From Bacillus sp. REN16 (lineage in GTDB: Bacteria > Bacillota > Bacilli > Bacillales > Bacillaceae_L), in contig NZ_JAJFZK010000007.1 in assembly GCF_020731355.1 (NCBI RefSeq), positions 124,001 through 188,000 of the forward strand: a stretch of DNA of 64,000 bases. Reading direction: 5' to 3'. The translations under genes and the position numbers were made by a program. Below are positions 12,001 to 21,542 of this stretch, one piece after another (within the stretch, counting starts at the first letter, position 1; each line of letters starts with the position of its first letter). The notes beneath the pieces were generated by a model that was not told where the DNA came from, made no database searches, and saw only the letters and a program-made list of their open reading frames with translations.

Positions 12001-12774
12001 TTATTTTTGTCTTCCTACAATAACTCTCCATTTTTCCTTTTTCGTTTTTCCTTCAATCGAATGAAGCTTACTTCTTCCGTACCCACGAACAGAAAGGACA
12101 TCGGTTTCCTTACACTCAAACGAAGTTTGCTCGATTTTTTTCCAATTCACTTTTACTAGCCCATTCTCAATTAACACTTGGACTTTTTGTCTGGATACAT
12201 TCAAAATCGATGACAGTACCACATCTAATCTTAATGAAGAGACAGTGACTGTTTGCTCTGTCCATTCTTCATTTACCTCAAGTAAATCCGAAGTGGTAAT
12301 TTCCGACAATGAAATACTTGCTCTTCCAACAGAAGTCAGATTCATACGGACGTAATCTGCAATCTCTTTTGCAACCACGATTTGAATCCTCTCATCAATA
12401 GTTAAAATGTCGCCAAATTTAGAACGTTTTAGACCAAGTGACATTAATGAACCAAGTACTTTGCGATGGTCAACCGTAACAAACTTAACTGGGTATTTCA
12501 ATTCAAAAAATGATAGTTCATAGTCAGCTTCATTTGATTCAAAATAGGTAGGATAAAGTAATGCACGCTTACGTTCAAGCCCTTCTTTCCCACCAAAAAA
12601 GGAAACAAGGATTTCTCCATTTGCGCCAATTACTTGTTTTACTATCTCTTGTTCACGCGGATCAAGAAAATCGGTTAGCTTTGGACTATACTGGTTTTCT
12701 ACAGTCTGCTTCCATTCCAAAACTTGATCAATAAACGCATGTTCTTCTTTTCGAAAATGTTGATATAAATTCAT
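12001..12774 (-). CDS. ylmH: S4-domain RNA-binding protein YlmH
   Basis: 257 residues: a mixed alpha/beta N-terminal region (1-170), then a C-terminal S4 RNA-binding domain (about 180-245; LRLDVVLSSILNVSRQKVQVLIENGLV region). It lies between divIVA and ylmG as in B. subtilis. In B. subtilis, YlmH homologues have been linked to rescue of stalled ribosomes (from memory); older work suggested a division link from the neighbours. The family is certain; the role is less so. Confidence 0.9.
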   Translation of the reverse strand: MNLYQHFRKEEHAFIDQVLEWKQTVENQYSPKLTDFLDPREQEIVKQVIGANGEILVSFFGGKEGLERKRALLYPTYFESNEADYELSFFELKYPVKFVTVDHRKVLGSLMSLGLKRSKFGDILTIDERIQIVVAKEIADYVRMNLTSVGRASISLSEITTSDLLEVNEEWTEQTVTVSSLRLDVVLSSILNVSRQKVQVLIENGLVKVNWKKIEQTSFECKETDVLSVRGYGRSKLHSIEGKTKKEKWRVIVGRQK

Positions 12775-12831
12775 ATGTATATTACCTCAGGTTGAAATAA
12801 AGAAAGGGACCTATTATGGAAGGTCCTTTTC

Positions 12832-13092
12832 TTAAAACATTGATTGCAATGCATGAATTCCTCTGCTAGCAAAATTTAGTACCAGGATTGCGACAATTGG
12901 AGAAATATCAATCATCCCTAGTGGCGGAATAAACCTGCGGAAAGGCTCTAGATATGGTTCACAGATTCTTGCTAAAAATTGACCAATTCCTGATTCACGC
13001 GCATTTGGAAACCATGACATTAATATATAGATGATGAGTGCATACGAATAAAGCACGATCAATTGACTTAAAATCCCAAAAATAATACCCAT
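12832..13092 (-). CDS. ylmG: YggT-family membrane protein YlmG
   Basis: 86 residues with two membrane segments separated by a short loop containing [12 protein letters not shown] and [13 protein letters not shown], the YggT signature. The gene lies directly after sepF, 6 bases beyond its stop. Its role is not firmly known; conservation of the sepF-ylmG pair suggests a membrane function linked to division. Confidence 0.9.
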   Translation of the reverse strand: MGIIFGILSQLIVLYSYALIIYILMSWFPNARESGIGQFLARICEPYLEPFRRFIPPLGMIDISPIVAILVLNFASRGIHALQSMF

Positions 13093-13098
13093 ACTGGA

Positions 13099-13533
13099 CT
13101 ACCACCCCTTTTCTGCGTATTCTTCGTTGGAAACAATCTCAGAGATATTTCCTGAAACATCAATATTGTCCGGAGTACATAAGAATATATTTGAGCCAAT
13201 ACGTTGGATATCTCCACCGATTGCATATACAGTTCCACTTAAAAAGTCAACAATTCGCTTAGCTTGATCATGTTGAACTCTTTGCAGATTGACAACAACT
13301 GCTCGTCTATTTTTTAAATGATCTGCAATCTCCTGAGCCTCTGCATACACACGTGGTTCGAATAAAATAACTTTTGATGATTTTTGAACACTTTGCAAGC
13401 TTACCACATTTTGCTTTGGAGCAGTTCTTGTAGGCTTTGTAGGCTCTAACTCCTCTTCAAAATATTCTTCCTCATCATAATCATATTCATCTTCTAGTGC
13501 AAAAAAACTTTTAAATTTTGACTTTATGCTCAT
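13099..13533 (-). CDS. sepF: Cell-division protein SepF
   Basis: Binds FtsZ C-termini and the membrane and polymerises into rings during septation. 144 residues: a short N-terminal amphipathic membrane-binding helix ([11 protein letters not shown]), an acidic linker ([17 protein letters not shown]), then the SepF globular domain (from about 55; [37 protein letters not shown]). I use the ATG at 13533 with an AGGGGTG site; the upstream in-frame ATG lacks one. Confidence 0.95.
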   Translation of the reverse strand: MSIKSKFKSFFALEDEYDYDEEEYFEEELEPTKPTRTAPKQNVVSLQSVQKSSKVILFEPRVYAEAQEIADHLKNRRAVVVNLQRVQHDQAKRIVDFLSGTVYAIGGDIQRIGSNIFLCTPDNIDVSGNISEIVSNEEYAEKGW

Positions 13534-13546
13534 GGTTTTCACCCCT

Positions 13547-14224
13547 TTAAAATTCCTTACCAACTAATGCAGTACCTATTCGAATGAAGGTAGCTCCTTC
13601 TTCTATTGCGATTTCGTAATCATTGGACATGCCCATAGACAGCTCTGTACAAGGTGCATATGGGAGACCAAATGCTTGTACATCATCTCTTAGTCTTCGA
13701 AGTCTTTGGAAGCATTCACGAATGATGATTTTATCATCAGTTAATGGAGCCATAGTCATTAATCCGACAACCTCTATATTAGGGAGTTTTTCCAATTCTA
13801 TTATGAAAGGCTCAAGATGTTCGGGTGTCATGCCATGTTTGGACTCTTCTCCAGATACATTAACTTGTATAAAACATTTTATTTTTCCGTTTGCACGGCT
13901 TTGTATTTCCTCCGCTAACGAAATGCGATCAAGTGAATGAATATAATCCACTTTATCAACAATGTTTTTTACCTTTCTTGTTTGAAGCGATCCGATAAAA
14001 TGCCAATTCGGAGCGTCCCCGATTTCCTCTTGTTTCTTTAACAAACCAGCGTCACGATTTTCCCCAATATGGTGGATCCCTGCTTCAATCGCTTCTTTAG
14101 CAGTTTCAACACTAACATATTTCGTAACCGCAATAATTGAGACATCATCAGCAGAACGATTGGATCGCTTACATGCCTGTTCAATGTTTTCTTGTATGTT
14201 TAAAAGATTTTCTTGAATACCCAT
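13547..14224 (-). CDS. ylmE: PLP homeostasis protein YlmE (YggS/PROSC family)
   Basis: Fold-type III pyridoxal-phosphate-binding protein that helps keep free PLP in balance. 225 residues; the PLP lysine lies in IAVTKYVS and the family motif [13 protein letters not shown] follows. [25 protein letters not shown] is the C-terminal phosphate-binding signature (GMS, R-GTA). The start at 14224 is 7 bases after the ylmD stop and has an AGGAGG 12 bases upstream; it matches family length better than the ATG nine codons earlier. Confidence 0.92.
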   Translation of the reverse strand: MGIQENLLNIQENIEQACKRSNRSADDVSIIAVTKYVSVETAKEAIEAGIHHIGENRDAGLLKKQEEIGDAPNWHFIGSLQTRKVKNIVDKVDYIHSLDRISLAEEIQSRANGKIKCFIQVNVSGEESKHGMTPEHLEPFIIELEKLPNIEVVGLMTMAPLTDDKIIIRECFQRLRRLRDDVQAFGLPYAPCTELSMGMSNDYEIAIEEGATFIRIGTALVGKEF

Positions 14225-14231
14225 TTGAAAA

Positions 14232-15053
14232 TTAATCCTCCTTAAAACCAATAAAACTCATCATTCTTCCTGTTTTCCCGGCATCCCTTCGATGTGAAAA
14301 GAAAAGCTGATTCTCACAAGATGTACAATATGAGGAAACTTGAATATTTTCAGGAGGAATTCCCGCTCTTACCATAAGTTGATAGTTCAGTTGTTTTAAT
14401 TCCAATCGATACTTGTTATCGGCCATTTTTTCGTATGAGGCGGAATTAATATTGTCCAAACCTTTCACGTAATTGATAACATAATCATCAACGATGTAGC
14501 AGCATTGACCAATTGATGGTCCGATGATAGCCTGAATTTCATCTGGTTTAACATCTTCAGTTCCCCAAGCACGAACCATTTCACCTGCAATATCTTGGAC
14601 AGTTCCCTTCCAGCCCGCATGTGCAATTCCAATGATTTGTTTCGAAGGTGTAAAGAAATATAGTGGAACACAGTCAGCAAAACAAAGGGTTAACAGAATA
14701 TTTTTCTCATTCGTAAATAATCCATCCGTATCCTTTATGCCCTCTTCGTATGTAAAAACCCCTGCGCCAAGATCATTTTTTGAAACCTTGGCAATTTTAT
14801 TTTTATGTGTTTGTTCAGAGCATACCCAGTTTTCTGGCGGAAAATCAAGTATATCTGCAAGTTGTTTACGATTGGAACGAACTAATGTATCCTGATCATA
14901 AAGATGCAAACCCAGATTAAGGGATTCAAATTCCCCTTTGCTTTCTCCCCCATTTTTAGTCGTGAATCCAACTACAAGCTTATCAGAAAACTTGCTCCAG
15001 CTCGTGACCTTTAAAACCTGCTCTGTATCTTGAATAAATGGTTCAAGCTTCAT
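14232..15053 (-). CDS. ylmD: YfiH/LACC1-family purine nucleoside phosphorylase-type enzyme YlmD
   Basis: 273 residues of the former multicopper polyphenol oxidase family, now assigned purine nucleoside phosphorylase/adenosine deaminase activity in characterised members. The zinc/active-site motifs [19 protein letters not shown] and GPSIGQCCY, and a C-terminal [12 protein letters not shown], are visible. First of a ylmD-ylmE-sepF-ylmG-ylmH run with gaps under about 60 bases. Substrate is inferred from the family. Confidence 0.88.
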   Translation of the reverse strand: MKLEPFIQDTEQVLKVTSWSKFSDKLVVGFTTKNGGESKGEFESLNLGLHLYDQDTLVRSNRKQLADILDFPPENWVCSEQTHKNKIAKVSKNDLGAGVFTYEEGIKDTDGLFTNEKNILLTLCFADCVPLYFFTPSKQIIGIAHAGWKGTVQDIAGEMVRAWGTEDVKPDEIQAIIGPSIGQCCYIVDDYVINYVKGLDNINSASYEKMADNKYRLELKQLNYQLMVRAGIPPENIQVSSYCTSCENQLFFSHRRDAGKTGRMMSFIGFKED

Positions 15054-15205
15054 AACAACATCCTTATATTCACATAATCAACCTTTTAGATAGGTCGGCA
15101 ATATTTTATTTTTTTCGAAAAATGAACCCTTCTTCTGCCTATTTTATCACATCTTAGCAAAAGAAAGGAGAATATGTTAGGAAAAATGTCTAATTTTAGC
15201 TAAGC

Positions 15206-15451
15206 TTATTCTATATTATTTTGCGTTCGAACTAAAATGACATCCTTGCCGACTTTTATAATATTTTTCCACGGAATCACGATCTCCTCATCGCGACCAA
15301 ATAAACCTAATACTTTTCCATAACCGCCAATGACGATCGATTCGATTTTTCCGGTTGTTAAGTTAATATCGATATCCCCAATATTGCCAAGTCTTTTCCC
15401 GTCTATTACACTTACAACATCCTTTGCCTGAAAATCAGAAATCTTCACCAT
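15206..15451 (-). CDS. ylmC: PRC-barrel protein, YlmC/YmxH family
   Basis: 81 residues forming a single PRC-barrel-like domain (DFQAKDVVSVIDGKRLGNIGDIDI, ending PWKNIIKVGKDVILV). Position between sigG and ylmD matches B. subtilis ylmC. Function not known; the family is frequent in spore formers. The ATG at 15451 has a G-rich site (GGGGGGCGGGGG). Confidence 0.85.
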   Translation of the reverse strand: MVKISDFQAKDVVSVIDGKRLGNIGDIDINLTTGKIESIVIGGYGKVLGLFGRDEEIVIPWKNIIKVGKDVILVRTQNNIE

Positions 15452-15545
15452 ATCCCCCGCCCCCCTTATCTTAACTATATGACGATCTCACCGCTTTTTA
15501 TGAGACAAAAATAGACAGTTAGGAAGACTAGTTCATTTTTAACAT

Positions 15546-15576
15546 TAAAAAAGACATTCGAATCATCCGAATGTCT
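15546..15576 (-). terminator. Terminator of sigG
   Basis: Stem AGACATTCG/CGAATGTCT followed on the minus strand by TTTTTTAATG. It lies about 60 bases after the sigG stop. Confidence 0.85.
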
Positions 15577-15632
15577 AATTACTTTCCGTTATTCATGCTA
15601 TAACATGTCCACAAAATGGGCTGGTTCCATTA

Positions 15633-16415
15633 TTAATTTTGGATATTCTTATTCATTTGTTTAATTGCTGCTTTTTCAAGACGTGAGACTTGGGCTTGAG
15701 AGATTCCGATTTCTTCAGCAACCTCCATTTGTGTTTTTCCTTGAAAAAATCGCTTGCGAAGGATTAGTTTCTCACGATCATTTAATCGTCTCATCCCTTC
15801 TTTTAAGGCAATTTCTTCAATCCAATTAGAATCGCGATTTCGCTCGTCACTCAATTGGTCTACTACAAAAATAGGGTCTCCTCCATCATTATATATCGGC
15901 TCAAATAATGATACAGGGTCTTGAATTGCATCAAGTGCAAAAACAATTTCCTCGTGTGGTACTTCAAGTACCTTGGCGATCTCTTCAGCCGTTGGTTCCC
16001 TCGATGTTTCACTCATCAAACGCTCTCTTACTTGCAATGCCTTATAGGCAATGTCCCGCAGTGAGCGCGACACCCTGATAGGATTGTTGTCTCGTAAATA
16101 GCGTCGTATTTCACCGATAATCATCGGTACTGCATAGGTGGAGAATTTTACGTTTTGACCGAGGTCAAAATTATCGATTGATTTCATAAGGCCGATACAT
16201 CCGACCTGAAATAAATCATCCACAAATTCTCCTCTGTTGTTGAAACGTTGAATAACACTGAGCACAAGTCGTAAATTTCCATTTACGAGTTTATCGCGGG
16301 CTGACAAATCTTCACCACTTTGCATTTGTCTAAATAAATGCCGCATCTCTTCATTTTTTAATACTGGAAGCTTCGAAGTATCAACACCACAAATTTCTAC
16401 TTTATTTCGAGTCAA
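15633..16415 (-). CDS. sigG: Late forespore sigma factor sigma-G
   Basis: 260 residues, the usual SigG length, starting TRNKVEICGVDTSKLPVL. Region 2 (LVNGNLRLVLSVIQRFNNRG, DDLFQVGCIGLMKSIDNFD, FSTYAVPMIIGEIRRYLRDN) and region 4 with its helix-turn-helix (KTQMEVAEEIGISQAQVSRLEK) are intact. Drives late gene expression in the engulfed forespore. The start is a TTG with AGGAGGGAAAGAA ahead of it. A candidate sigma-F promoter lies at 16452-16480. Confidence 0.97.
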   Translation of the reverse strand: MTRNKVEICGVDTSKLPVLKNEEMRHLFRQMQSGEDLSARDKLVNGNLRLVLSVIQRFNNRGEFVDDLFQVGCIGLMKSIDNFDLGQNVKFSTYAVPMIIGEIRRYLRDNNPIRVSRSLRDIAYKALQVRERLMSETSREPTAEEIAKVLEVPHEEIVFALDAIQDPVSLFEPIYNDGGDPIFVVDQLSDERNRDSNWIEEIALKEGMRRLNDREKLILRKRFFQGKTQMEVAEEIGISQAQVSRLEKAAIKQMNKNIQN

Positions 16416-16451
16416 TTCTTTCCCTCCTAACAGGAGTTGCTGTACAAAGTT

Positions 16452-16480
16452 AAGTATCTCCGTTAGAGGGAAAAATATGC
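16452..16480 (-). promoter_or_regulatory. Candidate sigma-F promoter of sigG
   Basis: Minus strand: -35-like GCATA (16476-16480), 14 bases, then GGAGATACTT (16452-16461), a full match to the sigma-F -10 pattern GGnnAnAnTT. sigG is known to be switched on by sigma-F in B. subtilis. The csfG promoter at 53946 has the same two boxes at the same spacing. Confidence 0.7.
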
Positions 16481-16553
16481 ATTTTTAATTCACAACTATT
16501 TCCAAAACTGTTATAAAAAAACGTATAAACCAACAACTATCAGCTTTTTTTGA

Positions 16554-17273
16554 TTACACCATTTTATTAAATTCTTTACGAAGGCGTTTGATGATTCGTT
16601 TTTCCAATCTTGAAATATATGACTGTGAAATTCCGAGCATGTCTGCCACATCTTTTTGTGTTTTTTCCTCACCGCCAATTAATCCGAAACGCAACTCCAT
16701 AATTTGTTTTTCACGGTCATTAAGCTGATGGAGAGCTTTTACTAATAGCTTGCGGTCGACATTTGCTTCTAAATCCTTTGTGATGATGTCTTCCTCGGTT
16801 CCAAGTACATCAGATAATAATAATTCGTTGCCATCCCAATCGATATTCAATGGCTCATCAAAGGACACCTCAGACCTAATTTTATTATTACGGCGTAAAT
16901 ACATCAAAATTTCATTTTCAATACATCTTGATGCATAGGTTGCTAGTTTAATTTTCTTTTCTGGATTAAATGTATTAACCGCTTTAATTAAACCGATTGT
17001 TCCAATACTGATTAAATCCTCAATATTAATTCCCGTGTTTTCAAATTTCCGTGCGATATACACCACAAGTCTTAAGTTTCTTTCAATTAAGATTGACCTT
17101 GCAGCCTTATCTCCGCTAGGAAGCTTGTTTAAAAGGACCTCTTCCTCATCCTTTGACAAGGGTGGCGGTAATGCCTCACTCCCACCAATATAATAAATCT
17201 CATCTGTTTTTAAGCCTAATTTTATTAAAAGCTTATACCACCAATATGTAAGTTTTAATTTTAATTTTGTCAC
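16554..17273 (-). CDS. sigE: Early mother-cell sigma factor, pro-sigma-E
   Basis: 239 residues, as in B. subtilis. The basic/hydrophobic pro-sequence ([20 protein letters not shown]) is followed by the conserved processing region [17 protein letters not shown], cut near Tyr27-Tyr28 by SpoIIGA. Regions 2 ([21 protein letters not shown]) and 4 ([22 protein letters not shown]) are intact. Start is a GTG at 17273 with a GGGAGAA site. Co-transcribed with spoIIGA, 75 bases away. Confidence 0.97.
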   Translation of the reverse strand: MTKLKLKLTYWWYKLLIKLGLKTDEIYYIGGSEALPPPLSKDEEEVLLNKLPSGDKAARSILIERNLRLVVYIARKFENTGINIEDLISIGTIGLIKAVNTFNPEKKIKLATYASRCIENEILMYLRRNNKIRSEVSFDEPLNIDWDGNELLLSDVLGTEEDIITKDLEANVDRKLLVKALHQLNDREKQIMELRFGLIGGEEKTQKDVADMLGISQSYISRLEKRIIKRLRKEFNKMV

Positions 17274-17348
17274 AGGAAAGTTCTCCCTTCTAATTTGTAA
17301 AAACTGTGAGTATGATATTTATAGGAATCAATTCGTTCATTTTACCTA

Positions 17349-18275
17349 TTAAGAAGCTGTCTTAATGGAGGATGAAATTAGCATTTTAGGATGAACAATA
17401 CAATCATAATCCCCATCTGTCGACAATGTTGTATGGTTAAAGGCAACAAGTCCCTTTTTCACAATGTTTTCTTCATTTTCCTGGTAGATCGTAATTTGAT
17501 CTGGTTTAACGGCTAGTAAAAATTGATGCTCTTGTCCAACCCCCCGATACGGAATAAGTCTTACACGACTTTCCCATTTATGTGATTCTGTTGATGAATC
17601 ATTTGTTAATAACTCGATATTTTTAGACTGGTCGATTAATGGTTTAGGAAACAACTCCTCATATTTCGTCATGTCTAAAATCATAACTGGGCTTTTTGTA
17701 ATCGGATCGAATAATTGATTTCCGCTGTCAACTAAACCCTTTAAATGTAAAATAACATCATCTATTTCAAGCTTTACATCAACAATCTGATCATAAAAAA
17801 CTTGTTTCGTTTCGATGTCATCTATTCTATTTTTGGAAAAATACCAGAGGAGTGGAAAACCGATTAGTACAAATCCCCAACTAATTGGATTCCCATAACC
17901 AGTAGATTGCGTAAGGATTGTGCCATCAAATACTCGGACATCAAATTCCAAGAAATAATGGACCCCTATCATTCCACCCCCAATCATGAAAGTAGTAAAA
18001 TAAAAGGTTAAGAGCCCCTGTATAAAATACCGAAAACGTTTATAACCAAAAGCGACTCCTACAATCAAGATGGAAAAGAGTAGTTTTGTAAGAGGATGTG
18101 ACCCAAATGCCGCAAAAGGAGAAACCACAATCAAGACTACTAAGGATCCAATTAAAGCAGCCACAAGGATTCGCCATTTAACTATTTCACGCTTTAGTAT
18201 CATCGCAGTTAAAAGTAATAATAGGGCGTCAAAGAAAAAGTTCAGTAACCAAATGACATCTAAATAAATGGACAA
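17349..18275 (-). CDS. spoIIGA: Sporulation protease SpoIIGA (processes pro-sigma-E)
   Basis: 308 residues. The N-terminal half has five hydrophobic membrane segments; the C-terminal half is the aspartic protease domain with active-site Asp183 in GLVDSGNQLFD, the same number as the catalytic residue in B. subtilis. It cleaves pro-sigma-E in the mother cell on a signal from forespore SpoIIR. First gene of the spoIIG operon. Start is a TTG with a GGAGAAATAGA site. Confidence 0.95.
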   Translation of the reverse strand: MSIYLDVIWLLNFFFDALLLLLTAMILKREIVKWRILVAALIGSLVVLIVVSPFAAFGSHPLTKLLFSILIVGVAFGYKRFRYFIQGLLTFYFTTFMIGGGMIGVHYFLEFDVRVFDGTILTQSTGYGNPISWGFVLIGFPLLWYFSKNRIDDIETKQVFYDQIVDVKLEIDDVILHLKGLVDSGNQLFDPITKSPVMILDMTKYEELFPKPLIDQSKNIELLTNDSSTESHKWESRVRLIPYRGVGQEHQFLLAVKPDQITIYQENEENIVKKGLVAFNHTTLSTDGDYDCIVHPKMLISSSIKTAS

Positions 18276-18349
18276 TCTATTTCTCCTTTCACCTATAATT
18301 ACAGCTCTTTTCCGAACGCAATTGACGTAAAACTAGTTAGCATAAAAAT

Positions 18350-18383
18350 AGTATATAGTACATCTTATATGGAAGTCTGTCAC
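18350..18383 (-). promoter_or_regulatory. Candidate spoIIG promoter with 22-base spacing
   Basis: Minus strand: GTGACA (18378-18383), 22 bases, TATACT (18350-18355), about 75 bases before spoIIGA. The B. subtilis spoIIG promoter is known for an abnormal 22-base spacer and Spo0A activation, so this spacing is a meaningful match. I did not find a strong Spo0A box, only TGACAGA overlapping the -35. Confidence 0.6.
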
Positions 18384-18483
18384 TTCATGCCGATAACAAA
18401 AGAGAAATTTTGAAAGATAAGTTCTTATTTTGTCAGTTTACCTGTGAATGAAGTAAGAACAGAATTAAACGGGGGAAACACGA

Positions 18484-18522
18484 AAAAAGACATTCAACAA
18501 TTCCTTGTCAAATGCCTTTTCC
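18484..18522 (-). terminator. Probable terminator of ftsZ
   Basis: On the minus strand, an imperfect stem pairs AAAGGCATTTGACAA with TTGTTGAATGTCTTT, ending in TTTTTTCG. It starts about 20 bases after the ftsZ stop. Confidence 0.55.
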
Positions 18523-18541
18523 TATTTCTTGAGATATTTAA

Positions 18542-19693
18542 TTATCCTCTTCTATTACGGTTACGTAAGAATGTTGGAACATCGATTTCATCTTCAATAT
18601 GAACCGAACCACGTGTATTTACTTCTTGTACTGGCTCTTCACGCTTCACTTCTCTTCTTGGTGCAGCCTGTACTTGTGGTTGCGATTGTGGTTTAGTGCC
18701 AAAAGAAGGACGTGATGGACGTGCTGCTGGATCAATCACTGTCTCTTGAAAACCAGTAGCAATAACAGTTACCACAATTTCCTCTTTTAAGTTTTCATTG
18801 ATAACAGATCCAAAAATCATGTTAACTTCTTGGTCTGAAGCTGATGCAACAATATCAGCAGCCTCTTGAACTTCATAAAGGCTTAGGTTTGTTCCACCAG
18901 TAATATTCATAAGGACACCCTGTGCACCATCAATGGATGTTTCAAGTAATGGACTTGAAATTGCCTTTTTAGCAGCTTCTGCAGCACGGTTTTCACCGGT
19001 TGCAACACCGATACCCATAAGTGCAGAACCCTTATTAGACATGATTGTTTTTACGTCAGCAAAGTCAAGGTTAATTAATCCAGGAACAGCAATTAGGTCA
19101 GAAATACCTTGTACACCTTGACGTAATACATTGTCGGCTTCACGGAATGCTTCAAGCATTGGTGTATTCTTATCTACAATTTCAAGAAGACGATCGTTTG
19201 GAATAACGATTAAAGTGTCTACTGATTCCTTCATTGCAGAGATACCTCCAGCAGCTTGCGTTTGACGCTTTCTGCCTTCGAAAGTGAATGGTCTTGTTAC
19301 AACCCCTACTGTTAGAGCACCTAGATCCTTCGATATTTGTGCTATCACAGGCGCAGCTCCTGTTCCTGTTCCACCACCCATTCCAGCAGTTACGAATACC
19401 ATATCTGCTCCTTTAAGTGCCTCTTCAATTTGTTCTCTGCTTTCTTCTGCAGCTTTTTTACCTACCTCTGGATTTGCCCCAGCTCCTAATCCACGGGTTA
19501 ATTTCCCGCCAATTTGCATTTTTACCTCAGCTTTTGAAAGATTCAAAGCTTGGGCATCTGTATTAACAGCGATAAACTCAACACCTTGAACACCATGTTC
19601 AATCATTCGGTTAACCGCGTTATTTCCACCGCCACCTACACCTATTACTTTTATTGTAGCTAATTGATCAACATTTGTATCAAACTCTAACAT
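18542..19693 (-). CDS. ftsZ: Cell-division GTPase FtsZ
   Basis: Tubulin homologue that forms the Z ring. 383 residues: GTP-binding signature GGGTGTG at 106-112, GTPase domain to about 316, a variable Pro/Gln/Arg-rich linker, and the conserved C-terminal peptide [13 protein letters not shown] that binds FtsA, SepF and others. Lies directly after ftsA (45 bases). ATG with GGAGGATC site. Confidence 0.98.
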   Translation of the reverse strand: MLEFDTNVDQLATIKVIGVGGGGNNAVNRMIEHGVQGVEFIAVNTDAQALNLSKAEVKMQIGGKLTRGLGAGANPEVGKKAAEESREQIEEALKGADMVFVTAGMGGGTGTGAAPVIAQISKDLGALTVGVVTRPFTFEGRKRQTQAAGGISAMKESVDTLIVIPNDRLLEIVDKNTPMLEAFREADNVLRQGVQGISDLIAVPGLINLDFADVKTIMSNKGSALMGIGVATGENRAAEAAKKAISSPLLETSIDGAQGVLMNITGGTNLSLYEVQEAADIVASASDQEVNMIFGSVINENLKEEIVVTVIATGFQETVIDPAARPSRPSFGTKPQSQPQVQAAPRREVKREEPVQEVNTRGSVHIEDEIDVPTFLRNRNRRG

Positions 19694-19738
19694 TATAAGA
19701 TCCTCCTAATTTGCAAATATACTTCTCTTGTAAACTGT

Positions 19739-21031
19739 TTATTCAAAGAAGAGACCAAAAAACCTCTTAACCTTTTTCCCAATGTTCTGTTCTTCTTTTG
19801 AGTTTTTAGGGTGACTTTTCGCCTGAGGCTGTCTAACTGGTCTTTTTTCAGGACTTTCCACCTGGACCGTGGTGCTAATTTTTCTTCCTTGAACTCTTGC
19901 TTGTTCATAAGCGAACTGCAATAAGCCTACACCTGTTGCATATTGAGGTTCTCTTACACCAATATAGTCAGGCTTTGCAATTCTAACATTACTTCGTAAT
20001 ACAAGTTGTGACAGCTCTAGTACTCCAGGCATATTTGCTACTCCACCTGTAAGAACAAAGCCACCTGGAAGATCTCCTACACCCATTTTCTTAATTTCCT
20101 TTTGAACTAACTGTAAAATTTCTTCTAGTCTTGCTTCGATGATTTCAGAAATTTGTAATTGGGTAAATTGTTCTTGTTGATCACTACCAATAATTGGAAC
20201 GTTAAATACGTCTTCATCCGAAGCATCATCATAGAAGGCATGTCCATGTTTAATTTTAATCTTCTCTGCATCTTCAGTAGATGTTCTCAAACCAATTGCT
20301 AAATCTTTTGTAATATGGTCTCCACCAACCGGCAGGACGCTTGTTGCTTTTAAATACCCATGATTAAACAGAGCAACCGTAGTAGATCCTCCGCCAATAT
20401 CAACGAGAGCAACTCCTAGGTTTTTCTCATCATCGGATAATGAGATTGAACCAGACGCAAGAGACTGTAAAGATATTGCTGCGATATCAAGTCCTGCTTT
20501 TTCAACACAACGAAGCAGATTATGTAGGATTGTACGTGAAGTTGTAATAATAGTACCTTCCACTTCAAGGCGAACACCTAACATACCACGCGGATCACTA
20601 ATTTCGTCATATCCATCTACAATAAATTGCTTTGGAATCATATCGATAATTTCTCTCTCTGGTGGCAGAGAAATAAATTGTGCGGCGTCGATTACACGTA
20701 GGACATCTTCATTGCTAATTTCACGGTTTTGACGAGATTCAGTAGAAACTGCCACAACACCGTGGGCATCCTGTAACTGAACATTAATTGCTGGAACAGA
20801 TACAACTACTTGATTAATAGAAATGCCTACCATTCTTTCTGCTTGCTCAACTGCCTTTTTAATAGAATGAACGGTTTCATCTATGTCTACAATTGAACCT
20901 TTTTTCAAACCTTCTGATTTAACATTACCCACACCTATTATGTTAAGAGAATCATCAACCATCTCACCAATGATTACCTTAACACTGGATGTACCGATGT
21001 CAAGACTAACACATATTTCATTGCTGTTCAT
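19739..21031 (-). CDS. ftsA: Cell-division actin-like protein FtsA
   Basis: 430 residues. Actin-fold ATPase motifs are LDIGTSSVKVIIG at the N-terminus, VDIGGGSTTVALF (phosphate 2) and LTGGVANMPGV (adenosine). A C-terminal amphipathic helix (KKVKRFFGLFFE) attaches it to the membrane. Tethers FtsZ and recruits late division proteins. ATG at 21031 with GGAGGTGCC site; first of the ftsA-ftsZ pair. Confidence 0.97.
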   Translation of the reverse strand: MNSNEICVSLDIGTSSVKVIIGEMVDDSLNIIGVGNVKSEGLKKGSIVDIDETVHSIKKAVEQAERMVGISINQVVVSVPAINVQLQDAHGVVAVSTESRQNREISNEDVLRVIDAAQFISLPPEREIIDMIPKQFIVDGYDEISDPRGMLGVRLEVEGTIITTSRTILHNLLRCVEKAGLDIAAISLQSLASGSISLSDDEKNLGVALVDIGGGSTTVALFNHGYLKATSVLPVGGDHITKDLAIGLRTSTEDAEKIKIKHGHAFYDDASDEDVFNVPIIGSDQQEQFTQLQISEIIEARLEEILQLVQKEIKKMGVGDLPGGFVLTGGVANMPGVLELSQLVLRSNVRIAKPDYIGVREPQYATGVGLLQFAYEQARVQGRKISTTVQVESPEKRPVRQPQAKSHPKNSKEEQNIGKKVKRFFGLFFE

Positions 21032-21161
21032 TCTGTGGCACCTCCTTTTTTACATAACACATTTCAAATATTCATTGCGAACAACAACAGCCAATTTTTC
21101 ATATGAATTTTCGTATATGAAAAATATTCAACAACCATAGGGGTTTTCCCTTTATAAAAAA

Positions 21162-21524
21162 TCAATTTTTTTCTATTTTATCACGAGAAAGGCTCCATTT
21201 GGATAAAATTATTCGTCTGATAACCGCTATATTTTGGAAAAGCCTTACTCCGAATGCAAAAACGGCTACCAAATACAAGTCTACACCAAGATGTACACCT
21301 AGAAAAGCTAAACTTGCAGCCAATAAAATATTAAAAAAGAAACCAGAAACAAAGACGGACTGATCATAAATATTTTGCAGGTGTGCACGAATACCACCGA
21401 ATAATGTATCAAGTGCTGCTAAAACCGCAATTGATAAGTAATTTGAATACTCTGCCGGAATTTTAAATTCCGATAACAGTCCGAGAATGATTCCGACTAT
21501 TAAACCGAAGATTGGGAGCCACAT
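21162..21524 (-). CDS. sbp: Small basic protein Sbp
   Basis: 120 residues, three to four membrane segments (MWLPIFGLIVGIILGLLS at the start) and a basic tail. The DUF1290 family is found between ylxX and ftsA in Bacillaceae, the position seen here. Function is unknown; conservation of position suggests a link with division or the envelope. Confidence 0.9.
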   Translation of the reverse strand: MWLPIFGLIVGIILGLLSEFKIPAEYSNYLSIAVLAALDTLFGGIRAHLQNIYDQSVFVSGFFFNILLAASLAFLGVHLGVDLYLVAVFAFGVRLFQNIAVIRRIILSKWSLSRDKIEKN

Positions 21525-21542
21525 GACTATGTTCCACCTTTA

